A DNA stretch of 64,000 nt from Catalinimonas alkaloidigena (lineage in GTDB: Bacteria; Bacteroidota; Bacteroidia; Cytophagales; Cyclobacteriaceae), in assembly GCF_029504655.1 (NCBI RefSeq), contig NZ_JAQFIL010000001.1, positions 4,159,001 through 4,223,000 of the forward strand. The letters run 5' to 3'. Shown here one piece after another: positions 27,252 to 39,500 of this stretch (positions within the stretch are counted from its first letter, which is position 1; every line of letters starts with the position of its first letter). The notes below the pieces were generated by a model. It had not been told where the DNA came from. It saw only the letters and a list, made by a program, of their open reading frames with translations, and did no database searches. The position numbers and the translations under genes are program-made.

Positions 27252-27860
27252 TTAAGGTCGTAGCGCGCTTTTTACAAAATCGGCTATCAAAGTTTTACGC
27301 TCTTCTATCATCTTTTGAAATTCAGGATTGTCAGCATCAAGCAATACCTGTATCATAGGTCTGGCGACAAAAGGAAATATGCAAAGCCCTATGATATTTA
27401 TGATCAGTTGCTTAGGTGGAAAGGGCCTGATATTCCCATGCTCTATCTCATGCTGTATAGCATCCAGAAGTGCCTGAACATTGGGCCGACGCTTTTTGGT
27501 TAGCACTTTGTTAATGAATTCATCCGGATGGCGGTTGAGCTCATTGATGACAAACAATGGCAAATGCGGATGCTTGATCAGCATGTTCATATAGGTATCT
27601 ACCATCTTATCTATTTTATCATCCAGTGTATGCTGCGTGGAAATGATAGCATTAAGTCGGTTAACCATCAGGTCAAAAGCTTTGCTGAATACAGCTTCAA
27701 AGAGTTTGTCTTTGGTCTTGAAATAATAGTGAAGCAAACCCTTATTGATCTCTGCTCTGTCAGCAATTTCCTGCATACGAGCTCCGTTGAACCCCTTGCG
27801 CTGAAAAACCTGTTCAGCGGCATCAAGTATTTTTTCTTCAGTGTTAAAATCCTGTGTCAT
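27252..27860 (-). CDS. TetR-family transcriptional regulator of the efflux operon
   Basis: The 202-residue repressor has an N-terminal helix-turn-helix: AAEQVFQRKGFNGARMQEIA, then EINKGLLHYYFKTKDKLFEAVF, the textbook TetR pattern. A ligand-binding helical domain that I cannot assign to a ligand follows. It resembles CecR/YbiH, which controls ybhGFSR in E. coli, in both domain and context. It lies directly upstream of tolC on the same strand, with a 70-base gap that carries one operator. Two further operators sit at its own start, implying autoregulation. Confidence 0.93.
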   Translation of the reverse strand: MTQDFNTEEKILDAAEQVFQRKGFNGARMQEIADRAEINKGLLHYYFKTKDKLFEAVFSKAFDLMVNRLNAIISTQHTLDDKIDKMVDTYMNMLIKHPHLPLFVINELNRHPDEFINKVLTKKRRPNVQALLDAIQHEIEHGNIRPFPPKQLIINIIGLCIFPFVARPMIQVLLDADNPEFQKMIEERKTLIADFVKSALRP

Positions 27861-27862
27861 TT

Positions 27863-27880
27863 TTTACCTGTTTGGGTAAA
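27863..27880. promoter_or_regulatory. Predicted TetR operator at the tetR start
   Basis: Perfect inverted repeat TTTACC, 6 bases, GGTAAA, beginning only 3 bases above the tetR start codon. It has the same arms as the operator at 27219. Bound repressor would cover the start region. Confidence 0.8.
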
Positions 27881-27912
27881 CTTACTAATTATCACGAATA
27901 CAGCTCACGAAA

Positions 27913-27930
27913 GTTACCCGTTTAGGTAAT
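27913..27930. promoter_or_regulatory. Third predicted TetR operator
   Basis: GTTACC, 6 bases, GGTAAT: a close copy of the two other operators with its outer bases changed. Its centre is 50 bases from that of the 27863 copy, about five helical turns, so two repressor dimers would lie on the same face. Confidence 0.7.
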
Positions 27931-28074
27931 TTTTTATGACTTATTTCAGGCAGGAGTGGATTTGGACAAATAATCTATGCCAACTGTCTGGTTACGACTA
28001 ACCTCCTGCCACATTTTGCCGTTATCTATTGCGAAGCTTTTTTAAACTTAAAACCGAACATAAATTTTTTAGCT

Positions 28075-29604
28075 ATGGCCATACTTGGCAATATCATTAA
28101 ATCCGCTTTAGAACTGACGGATAAGGTTGTTCCTGAATCATCTCCACTTGAGGAGCAACAAGAAGTTCTGAAACAACTCCTAAAAAAAGCAAGGAATACC
28201 GCTTTTGGAAAGTACTATAATTTTTCCTCATTACTGGAAGAAAAAGATATACCCCGCGCATTTGCCGCTACTGTACCTTTTCATGATTACAACCAGATTT
28301 TTGAAGAATGGTGGGAAAGACAACTGGAAGGGGGTGAAGACATTAGCTGGCCCGGAAAACCTAATTATTACGCACTAAGTTCTGGAACTACCGGAGACAA
28401 AGCCAAGCGTATTCCTGTCACTGATGATATGCTGGATGCTATCCGCAAAACAGGGGTGGCACAGGTCCTGGCGCTCTCCAATTTTGACCTGCCTGCGGAT
28501 TTTTTTGAAAAAGAAGTGATGATGCTGGGCAGTTCTACCGACCTGGGCCATAATGGAGATCATCTGGAAGGTGAAATCAGCGGTATTTCTGCCAGTAACA
28601 TTCCTTCCTGGTTTAGAGGATATTATCGTCCCGGACCGGAAATATCCGCACTGGAAGACTGGGACGAAAGAGTGGAACTGATTGCTAAAAATGCCAAAGA
28701 CTGGGATATCGGTGCTTTAAGTGGCATACCCTCCTGGAATGAGTTGATGCTCAAAAAAATTATTGAGTACCACAATCTCAACCATATCCATGAAATCTGG
28801 CCCAACCTGTCTGTCTTTACTTCAGGTGGAGTCGCTTTTGAACCTTATCGCAAAAGTTTTGAAGCACTCCTGGGTCATCCTATTACCATTATTGACACCT
28901 ACCTCACATCGGAGGGATTTATTGCCTTTCAAGCCCGGCCAAATGAGCATATGGCCATGAAACTGTCTACCAGAAATGGGATTTATTTTGAGTTTGTCCC
29001 TTTCAAAGACGAACATATTGACGAAAACGGGGCTATTATACAGGGTACAAAAGCACTGACGCTGGAAGAGGTAGAAGAGGGTGTTGACTATGCGCTGATC
29101 ATCTCCACCGTATCCGGGGCCTGGCGGTATATGATAGGTGACACCATACAGTTTACAGATAAGGAAAAAGCTGAAATTATCATTTCCGGCCGTACCAAGC
29201 ATTTTCTGAATGTTGTGGGCTCTCAGTTATCTGTGATGAAAATGAATGATGCGATACAGCACTTAGAAGAAGAATTTGGGATTAGAATTCCTGAGTTTAC
29301 TGTAGCAGCAGTACGTCCTGAAAAGGATTATATACACCATTGGTATTTAGGCATTGATGGTGAAGGTAATACTGATGAAGAAAAGCTGGCTAAGACGCTG
29401 GACGAACGCTTGAGAAGCGTCAATAAAAATTACAATGTAGCCAGGGACAAAGCGCTGAAAGATGTTAAGGTTTCTGTGGTGCCTAGCGATGTATTCTACC
29501 AGTGGAACGAAAAACAGAAGAAGAAAGGGGGACAAGTAAAAATGCCCCGGGTGATGAAAGAGGAAGAGTTTCAGGAATGGATAAAATTCACCGAAACGCT
29601 GTAA
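28075..29604 (+). CDS. GH3-family acyl-acid-amido synthetase-like protein
   Basis: The 509-residue protein belongs to the GH3 family (named for the plant auxin-responsive proteins), a branch of the acyl-adenylate-forming enzymes. Visible are the ATP-binding motif YALSSGTTGDKAKRIPVTDD (the SSGTT phosphate loop), the second motif region LTSEGFIAFQ, and VSGAWRYMIGDTIQF with the conserved GDT segment. Bacteroidota carry GH3 members of unknown substrate, and the plant reaction (joining an acid to an amino acid) is only a guess here. The stop codon lies 2 bases from that of the convergent metallopeptidase gene. Confidence 0.92.
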   Translation: MAILGNIIKSALELTDKVVPESSPLEEQQEVLKQLLKKARNTAFGKYYNFSSLLEEKDIPRAFAATVPFHDYNQIFEEWWERQLEGGEDISWPGKPNYYALSSGTTGDKAKRIPVTDDMLDAIRKTGVAQVLALSNFDLPADFFEKEVMMLGSSTDLGHNGDHLEGEISGISASNIPSWFRGYYRPGPEISALEDWDERVELIAKNAKDWDIGALSGIPSWNELMLKKIIEYHNLNHIHEIWPNLSVFTSGGVAFEPYRKSFEALLGHPITIIDTYLTSEGFIAFQARPNEHMAMKLSTRNGIYFEFVPFKDEHIDENGAIIQGTKALTLEEVEEGVDYALIISTVSGAWRYMIGDTIQFTDKEKAEIIISGRTKHFLNVVGSQLSVMKMNDAIQHLEEEFGIRIPEFTVAAVRPEKDYIHHWYLGIDGEGNTDEEKLAKTLDERLRSVNKNYNVARDKALKDVKVSVVPSDVFYQWNEKQKKKGGQVKMPRVMKEEEFQEWIKFTETL

Positions 29605-29606
29605 TG

Positions 29607-30326
29607 CTATAATTCATCACCTTCAATGGGCAAGAGACTTCCGTCCTCATCAATATGCTCCATTACCTCCTCAGGCGACATATACAGTCGCCTGATTCTT
29701 TCTTTATAGGCCAGGGGAATCTGGGCATTTTCAAGAATAAAATGTTTGGTGCTGAGTATTTCGCTACCCAGCTGATGATTGATGGCATACATATCGGCTC
29801 TCTGTTCCGCTTTTTTCAAATATTTTTCTGAAGTCAAATAACCTATGCCAAAGCGTATAAGCGCAAAACCGCTTCTGTTTTTGTAATCCATAATATGTCC
29901 TAACTCATGACCTAGCCATCCAATCAATGCCTCAGTAGGTAGCTCTTCCACCGGTATGGATTTATCTTTCAGCTTCAGGGCAGGGGTAATTTTTACAACA
30001 TACTTTCTTCTCTTTTTTCCCTGAAAGATACCGTACCATTTAGGCTGTGCCTGCATAAATGACTTGATAATATCTTTACGAAACACAAAATCTATTGGTG
30101 TTTCTGCCAGTTCAGGGTAGTGTGATAAAGCGGCAATAGCTTCATCTCGGATAATGTCAGGTATGGTTTTATTTTTTGTAAATTTCAAAGAATCAGCTTT
30201 GGTTAGTGTTTTTGGGGAAGCATTCTTAGCCACAGGTGTATCATCAGATTGAACCTCTCCTTTCTGAGCATAACACCAACTGATCAAAACGAATGTTACA
30301 GTGGCAAGCACAAGGCTACGTCGCAT
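29607..30326 (-). CDS. Secreted zinc metallopeptidase-like protein
   Basis: The 239-residue protein has a signal peptide (ending CYAQ) and a zinc-site motif GHELGHIMDY (HExxH). About 45 residues on comes KKAEQRADMYAINH, where the Glu of ExxxD could be the third ligand, as in M48-type gluzincins. The fold outside this core is not recognised. It is small for a peptidase and has no membrane span other than the signal. It is likely periplasmic or exported. It is alone on its strand between the convergent GH3 gene and the end of the giant gene. Confidence 0.75.
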   Translation of the reverse strand: MRRSLVLATVTFVLISWCYAQKGEVQSDDTPVAKNASPKTLTKADSLKFTKNKTIPDIIRDEAIAALSHYPELAETPIDFVFRKDIIKSFMQAQPKWYGIFQGKKRRKYVVKITPALKLKDKSIPVEELPTEALIGWLGHELGHIMDYKNRSGFALIRFGIGYLTSEKYLKKAEQRADMYAINHQLGSEILSTKHFILENAQIPLAYKERIRRLYMSPEEVMEHIDEDGSLLPIEGDEL

Positions 30327-30499
30327 ATGGTAAAGTATATTCTGAAGATATGCTTATTTACTCTATAGCAACTCAATTGTAGCCTGCTATTGTTTCAATT
30401 ACACTCATATTTATCAAATTCTTTTCATTTTTTAAGCTTTTCTTTAATGACCGCTGATGGTATTACAATTGTCTTGAATAATAGTATTTAGAACCAGGT

Positions 30500-30535
30500 A
30501 AAAAAAAATAGCTACTACAGCGTAATAGCTACTTT
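30500..30535 (-). terminator. Rho-independent terminator of the giant gene
   Basis: Read leftward, AAAG-TAGCTA and TAGCTA-TTTT can pair as a 10-bp stem (one G-T pair) with an 11-base loop. A run of eight T follows. It begins 22 bases beyond the stop codon of the giant gene. Confidence 0.65.
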
Positions 30536-30557
30536 CTAAATTACCAATCTACTTTCT

Positions 30558-33500
30558 TTACTGCTTCATGATTTTCCTGTCCACCACAAACTGATCGTGT
30601 GATATTCTCAAAATATAAGCTTCACTTGCTAATGTGGACAAGTCTAAAGCAATAGCTGTCTCACCATTCATCATTATTTTCTCATCCATGATGATTGAGC
30701 CTGTCATGCTTGAAATCATTATACTTACTTCTCCCTGCAGCGCCTGGTTAAACTCAACAGTCATATAGTCCATAAACGGGTTAGGATAAGTACCTACCAT
30801 AATTGGTATTTCATCTATTTGCTCCCTGAGGTCAGCTTCGGTCAGAACCAGTCCTTTGTCACCCTCAGCTAGTTTCAGCGCGGCCACCTCATTTGCAAAA
30901 CATGCATTGGTAGCTGCTCCACCAAGTCCACCGGGCTGTACACCACTGGTATTAAGGTGAAGTTTGTCTAGCTGAGTACCATCTTCACGGTAAGCGAATT
31001 CAATCGTATTATCTCCGCTGTTTAGGTTGAATGGAGCACCTGCCACTTCATTCCATGCAAAATTATTACTGATCGTCATACCCTGCCACCATTGAATCCA
31101 GTTACCTCCATTCACTCTCACCCAGAAGGAATCATTCACAAAGGAAGTAGCTTTCACCCTGGCAAACAGATAGTAAGCTCCGGTCTGCTGTACACTAAAG
31201 TTGTATTTTAGGATAGCCGTTTGACCTTCAGGAGCGGCAGCTAAACTACTTCCTGAAAGCTTCACTACATAAGCATCTCCGGAGGCTATATCATCAGCTA
31301 CCACACTCCACTGATTACCCAATTCATTTGCGCATTCAGCTTCCAGCCATACCTCTTCAGGTGTTAAAGCCGAAGGCTCATCGCAAAGGGTATTCACTTC
31401 AATATTTGAGAATTGCGCTGAAGCTACTGCATTGTTATCATGCGCTGTCAATGCCATACCAATCAATACATTGCTGCCCATGCTAATTTCAATACTGCCT
31501 AATTCTGTCCACTGCTGAGAAGTGCTTTCACGATAGTAACCCGTGAAGACCGACCCTTCTCTTACGATGCGCAACCATTCTGGAGCACTGCCAGGAGTAT
31601 TGGAGAAAGACATGTTGCCCCCGGTATTGACTCTATACTGAAAGTTTATGCCCTGCCCGGGGGTTACAACTATCATGGCATGCTTAGCGTTGGCAGCAGT
31701 GCTTTCTCTGATCATCACGCCTGCTTTGGCCCAGCTGTCTACTCCTTCCAACTCACTTAGCTGTACTATGATTTCTCCATCGCACGCCAGAGGCTGGTAC
31801 ACGTACCTGAACTCGTCAGAAGTACCCCAGATGTCACTGCCGGATGCAGTGATCTCAAATTCGCCAGCCGAATAACATGCTTCTCCGCTGCTGTTTCCAC
31901 CTCCAATATAGGTAGCTGTCCAGTCCGCAGGAAGCGGTCCACATCCGGGTGATTCTTCCACGCTAACGACCACCACATCGGTTGCCGTACCTCCATCATC
32001 ATCTGTGACTGTCAGCAGTAAGGTATGTATTCCCGCCGGCAGATCAACGGTAGGGTTAATTCCAGTAGCGATTTGTATACCACCCTCTGTCCAGACGTAA
32101 CTCTCAATGATTCCATCACTGTCTGACGAAGCACTACCATCCAGTTGTATTGTAGCAAATCCACTCTGTCCTGCTACCGCCTCCTGGTTAGAACCTGCTG
32201 AAGCGAACGGCAATTCATTGCTTACTGTCAACCCTATTACTTCTATCGCTGCAACTGTAGGTCTATTGACTGAAGCATCCATCAGCATGGTCAGCACGCC
32301 ATCTGTTACTTCAATATCTTCAAACTCCAGTACTAAGTACTTCTGCTGTGCGGCACCGGGTCCTACACCTTCGGCAAACAGATCCAGATCATTTTGAACC
32401 AGATTACCTTCCACGAAGATATCAAATACTCGCTGTCCTGCCTGTGCTGTGGGACCATTATAACCATAGTATAGCTCAGCATGATGCGTACGGATGGTAT
32501 AAGTACCGTTTGGCACAGGTATATTGTAGCTGAGTATACCGCCATTTGTCTCAGATCCCCTCTCTGTCTGATAAAGCGCAGGAGCATTCAAACTTGTGTT
32601 CTGATAAGTATGGTCACTATTGTGATACGCAGGATTGATACTCGCATCCGCCGTAAAACTATCTCCATTTAGGTTCAGACTCGGCCCGCCCGCATTGATG
32701 CGTAAGGCACTGGTCTCTTCCGGTGCTTCTTCTACAGTGATCACCACTACATCGCTTGCCGTACTTCCATCGTTATCAGTAACAGTAAGCTGTAAAGTAT
32801 GGATACCCACCGCTAGGTTTACTTTAGGGTTCACTCCCGTAGCAAGCTGAACGCCACCTTCTGACCACACATAACTCTCAATGGTGCCATCATCATCAAA
32901 AGAACCATTGCCATTCAACTCTACCTGTGCCAGGCCGCTTTGCCCTGCTACTACTTCCTGATCAGTACCTGCTGAGGCTACTGGTAACTCATTGCTGGCA
33001 GTTAATCCGAGCACTTCAATCGCTGATAATTTTGGCTGATTTACTGAAGCAGAGAAGTTCAGGTTCAAGGTACCATCGCTTACTTGTATTTCTACCTCTT
33101 TTACCACTGCAGTCATGCTTCCTACATCTGCAATAATATCATAGTTGCTAAGTCCCGGAATTGCATTTCCTTCCGCACTTACACTAAATATCCGCTTGCC
33201 AGCACCTCCGGCACCACCGCTGGTAGCCCCAAAGTATATCTCCGCAAAATGCAGTCGCACTAAATAGGTACCTGTTGTTACGGGAATATTATAGGCGAAG
33301 CTTTGCAAATTCTGGAGGGTGCTGCGTTCTGTCAGATATAGTTCATCAAAGCTGGTACCCGCAATGCTGGTGATATTGGTATTTGCATAAGATTTACCAT
33401 TGCCATTAAAATACTGATCGGCCACAAAAGTTTCTCCGAAAGCGTTTATCTGCCCACCCCCAGCGTTGATTCGGATGGCTGAGAACACATCGGGGGCTTC

Positions 33501-36500
33501 CTCTACGGTAATGGTCACTTCATCAGTGGCAATAGCTCCATCATCGTCGGTGACTGTTAAGGTAAGCACATGTACTCCTACCCCCAGTTCTACCTGGGTG
33601 ACAGCATTGGTACCATTGTACAGCACCGTTCCACCTTCGCTCCAGTTGTAGTTTACGATCTCTCCATCCGTATCGCTGGAAGCACTACCATCAAGCGTAA
33701 CGCTTAAGTCTGCAAATCCCGTAGTCGGATCTGCACTAGCCACCGCGGTAGGAGCCTCATTGGGTTCTACATACTCTATCACCTCAATACCACCGATACT
33801 TGGACGGTTTGTACCTCCTTCACCTGTCGCTGATGTAAAGAAGATATTGAGTACCCCATCATTTACGGTAACAGGGTTTTGAAGTGCAAAAACGACTCCG
33901 GTAGCTGAAGCATTACCCGCCTCGGCATATATATTATAGTTATCAAGCACTTTTTCCCCTTCAATGAATACGTCAAAGAGGCGAGGGCTGCCACCTCCAA
34001 TAGGAGCACCGCCAGGGGTACCGAACCAAATTTCAGCCATATGCAGCGCTATCTGATACTGGTTAGACTCCCCTGCTACAGGAATAGCATATGAGAAGCT
34101 TCCATTATTACTGTCAGCACTTCTTTCTGTCTGATACACTGTTCCATTCAGGTTAGTCAGATCTGTTCTACTGGAAGTTTTATTGCTTCCAGCGAAGTAT
34201 TGATCAGCCTGAAATTCCTTGCCATCCATCGTAATCGCAGGACCACCAGTATTGATGCGGATAGCAGTCAGGTCAGCACCGCAACCTTCGTCTATCACTC
34301 CATTACAGTTATTATCCACGCCATCACAAATTTCAGGAGCTCCGGGGTAGATATCAGCGTTTCCATCATTACAATCTACATCATTGGTAAAGCCATCACC
34401 GTCAGCATCTATCGGCCCTCCACCAGGATTAACATTGATACTGAAGTTACGGCTGAATGTATTGTTCACAGCCTGTCCATCATTTAGCGTCAACACGAGC
34501 TGAGCTGTACCGCTTAAATTGGTGACAGGTGTATAAATCAGATCTCCGGTTTCCACATTTACCACAGGTTGACCTGTAGAAGTAAACAATTCAGGAGCGT
34601 TTGTCTCCAGATCAAAACTTAAGGCCTGTTCTACCTCACTGTCACCATCATCAATGTTGAAGGCCCAGCCAAAGACTGTTTGCTCCTCCAGACTAGTATT
34701 GGTGGTAGCATTGGCTGACAGGTCAAAGAAAGGCTCGTCATTCACCGGCGTCACTGAAATCGTGATCGTAGCCGGTGCAGAACTTTCATACCCATCATTC
34801 ACCTGGAAGGTAAAGCTATCCGACCCACTTTCAGATTCATCGTTAAGTTCTGCATCTGGTGTATAGGTAAGGTTAGGGGCTTCGCCGCTTAAAGTTCCAA
34901 AAGACGGAACATCAATAATAGTGTAGCTTAGCTCATTGTCATCAGCGTCCGTTCCACTCAAAGCAATATTTAGTGGTGTATCTTCCTCAGTAGTCAGGTT
35001 CTGAGCAACAGCCACAGGTACGAGATTAGCCACACCCGTAAGGGGTATCAGCAGTGGCTTTTCTGAGTAATCATTATTCACTACCAGCGTAGCCTCTTTA
35101 TCCCCCGAAGTCATAGGCACAAAGTTTACAGTAATGCTGGCAGACTCACCACTGGCAAGCTGTGTATCTATGCCTGTCTGTTCAATTTCAAAGTCAGCCG
35201 CATCTTCACCTGTGATTTGCAAGGAAGAAATATTCACAGTAGGATAGCCTGCTTCACCAATATTGGCAATACTGATTGTCTCGCTACTGCTGGTCTCAGT
35301 CTCAATGATGCCATAGTCTACACTTTCAGGGGTTGAAGCAAGCAACTGAGGCACTGCCCCTTCTACGTTAAGCGTGAAGGTTTCACTTGCATCCAAACCG
35401 TTGTAATCGGTGATCGTTACGGCTATTTCATAGCTTGATTTAGCGTTAAATGGAGGTGTTCCACTCAGCACCCCTGTATTCTCATCAAGCACCAGCCAAT
35501 CAGGCAGAGCCTCCAGGGTCTGGCTGATGTTAGCAGTATACAGGATCTTGTTTCCAGGATAACCATTGTTAAAGAATCCTGAGAGATCAAAAGTAAAAGG
35601 TTGATTCGCTGTGGCTACAGCATCATCAATAGGCAAAGCGAATGGTACCGCTTCCGGACGTATATTGATAAAGTAAAAGGTATTATCATTCCAGTCGCAG
35701 TTTGCAGAGCCTGCGCCGCATCCATTTCCGATGAAATCCTGCAATACAATATATTCATTAGGGATTACATTGCCATTATGGTCTATCACTCTATATACCC
35801 TCACTCCCAACAATGAGCCGCCATTCTTTCCTGAGGTAGTCTCTCCTGAAACATTGATGCGGAAAGGCTGATTGATAGTATTGGCTGCATCAAAATTAAT
35901 GTTACCACTATTATCTGCTTTGCGAGGAAGTAGCGTTTGGTACCAGAACTGATTGTGATTGAAGTTTATCCCTCCAACAGTACCTGAACCATTCACTTCA
36001 ACAAGTTTAGCGCCATTTGATCCCGGCCCACCATGCAAAGCGGACAACTGTATCCCTATCACTGGCTGCTCAGGGTCTGCCTGTACAAACGTAGAAGAAA
36101 GTATCAAATCTCCTTCGTATCCACCATCTATGTTAGCTGGCAAAGGAAAATTTGAACTAGGGTTGGTAGTAGGTGTGGCTGTCACTTCTCCTTCATCATT
36201 AACATAACTTAGCATGCTAGTCTGGAAACCGAAAGCATCAAATACTTTTTGTGCATTGATTTCATCCCCTCCTTCAGGCTGAGGTGAGTATGCACCATGA
36301 AGGGTAGCACTCACATCCTGTGCATTATCAGCATTCGTGGTGAATGAGATGGGCTGCGTGAAGATTCCATTACTGCCGGTACCTGTTGTTCCAATGAAAG
36401 TCAGATTGATATCGCGTGACTCTCCGGGCGCAATAGTAATTGGCAGTGCTGTCGGAGCCTCTCCCTCCGGCAGAATCTCAAAGACAAACTCTGTAATATC

Positions 36501-39500
36501 AGGAATTATGATGTCTGAAATAACTAATGCAGCAGTACCGGTATTGTGCACCCTCATGACGTTAGCGTCATGGACCAGTGCCTGGCCGGGACTACCCAAA
36601 CGATGGAAAGTATAGTAATCGTCTGCGGGAAAACCACGATCAGTACCCGGCACTTTCGTCATGTTTTCAATCGCCAGGAGCGCACCGCTTGCCGCTTCAA
36701 CTGTAAGGCTGAATATTTCCTCTGTTACATTTCCATTGTTATCTTCTGCGACAACTACCAAAGTATGCTCACCCACTTCATCTACCACAATCGCTTCGTT
36801 ATAGGTTTGCACTCCCTGGCTATCCAGCTCGTAAGTCAGGCTGGCGATACCACCGCTATTACTGTTATCTGCTGCCTGAAGGCTAATGCTTACCCTTCCT
36901 CTGTACACATTTTCAGCAAAAGCATTCCCTTCAAGTTCCGCGAAGATAGAAGGAGGCAAGGTACTTCCATCCACAGGAGAGAGCCTCACATAATTAACTT
37001 TGGTATTACTTCCTCCTGTCCCTTGCGTTAGTATTAGTATCCCATCGGTCACTTCAACGATTTCTGTACCTTCTGCAGTATGGGTGCCTAAGGGGCCATT
37101 CACTGCTTCGTCAAAAGTTACGATGGTCACCCCATTTACTTCTACCTCATGATTACTATCATCATCTGTACCCGGATCACCTACACTCACATTTACGTAG
37201 TAGAGTCCGTTGGGCAGTTCTATCATCCAGTCACGAGGAGGGTACTGCAAAGGTGAATTCTGATGATTAATAATATTCAGGGTATTTTCTAACCCACCCA
37301 CACCACTCACACCTCTGTTTCTGGTATTGGCTGTAGCATCGGCAGGCGTGGTGGTACCCGCTTCAACCCAACCGAAAGACAGAGATTCTCCACCTACGGT
37401 TTTTGTACCGAAAGGCAGTCCGGTATCATCAACATACCCTTCAGGAGAACTCACTGAGCCATCCTGGAAGTTGAACTGATAAGTCCAGACAATTTCATCC
37501 CTTACTGACAGGTTGATGTCCATACCAGCACCCACATAACCCGGTGAAGAAGCAGTAACAGTTGCTGTATAATTGCCCTCAGCTAAGTCCGCCACGTTTA
37601 CATTAAATGCCATCGGTGAGCCTACTATAACTTCATCTGGCAATACCACCCAGCTTTCTGAAGCCGTTAAGTTTACATTATCTCCCGCAATGCCACTATT
37701 GGCACTAAGGGTAACTGTCTGGGCCAGAGCCTCTCCTCCCGTACCTACTATAAAGTTCAGTGAAGCAGGGTTCAGGGTCAGAAGCAACGAACCTTCTTCG
37801 TAAGGCTTTACATTACTCAGCACGAACATATAATCCTGATAGTCCCCATTAGTGGCATCCTCAAAACATACCAGATAGCTGTTGGCTTCCACATTTCCAT
37901 CTCTATCCTTCACAGGATAAATACGGGTACGATGCGCTACTCCACCCGTGTTGATCGCATCTTCAGTGTAGTTAAACCTACCAAATGAATTAGACTCAAC
38001 AAATATTCCGAAGTAAGCACCCTGCGGATTAAACTCAGTAGAGCCGCTGCTTACCGCAGGATAAAGCGTTTGTGCTTCATCTATTCCATCTGCCAGAATT
38101 CCCACTTCATGCGTAGTGACAGAACCTTCTATATTGGTATACCAGCCAAAAGGAAGCTCTTCGGCAGGAGAATAACGTCCTACTGGTTCTATAGAAATAT
38201 TTCCTGCCCCGGCTTTTACAAACAGTGGAGCGATCACTTCTTCACCTTCAGGAGCAGGAGCAGTACCATTGGAAAGGCTTGTCCAACCGACATTAATACC
38301 AATTCCTAATGCATCTACAACTGCCTGTAAAGGCGGTTCCTGATTTCCTTCAAAACCAGACTTTTTCAAAGCATGCAATCCTACATTGATACTTTCACTC
38401 TCACCATCATTACTTTCCAGTATCAGGCTGGCTTCCTGATAGCCCAAATCGTTCTGATTAAGATCAGGCTGATAAGTAAGTGTATAGACTGTGGATTCAC
38501 CAGGTTGTAATGTAATTGATCCTGCGCCACTCAAGCTAAACTGACTGGCGAAAGCTCCACCTATGCTGATACTATTGATTGATAGCTCAGCAGTACCCTG
38601 ATTGGTCACAGTCAGCTCCTGCTCATCGGTTTGATTGCCTTCGTTATTGACTGTAGTCTCAAAGACAAGTTCACCAGGCTCTACTGCCAGCTGCGCTACC
38701 GGGCTAGCCTGATCATCCGCACGTAAGAGCACCAATTGTTGGTTTACACTACCATCTCTGTCATACTGAGCCATGTAGATATTACCGGTATTAATATCTT
38801 CTACAATCTCCAGAGGATCATCTAAACCTTGTAAGCCCGGCACATCTTCGTAGGCCTCTATCACATCACCACTATTATTACCTGGCTGTAACACAATGAT
38901 ATCATCCTGTCCGCTAAAGCGGGTTACCAATAATAAACCTTTCATCGCCCCTCCGAATGCGTTACTCTTGTACTCTATCGCTCCGTTAGGGGATTTGTTC
39001 TTCCCAAAGTCAAATGCGGGTTCTACATAGTCAGGGTCAGGACCCAAATCATTAGGATATTTAGCTACGTCGGTGTAAGCGCTTTCCTGCTGTCCGGGCA
39101 ATCCGCTATACGATATGCCACCATGGTTGAGAACAAACTCCCCGCGCAGTGGGTTGGGATGTCCATGATAGCTTCCTTTGAAAGATTTAAACAGCCAGTC
39201 TTTCTGCGTTTCTCCACCATTCACTCCCGGAATAGAGGTATCGGTAAAGAGCGTGCCATCAGGACGGCGTACCGGAGCATAATCTGCCGAAGCAGGTGTA
39301 TTGGGTGAGCTGCTATTATTCCCAGCCGTTCCATTGGTAGGCACATATAACCAACCATTGGTATGCCATACGAGGTCATAGGCATTTCTTACTCCGGTAG
39401 AGAATATAGTCAATGGAGAACTGGTGGCATAGGGGTTATACGTACCATCCGTCATCCTTATGCTATTGGCAGGTGCATTATTGATTACACTGATGTTATC

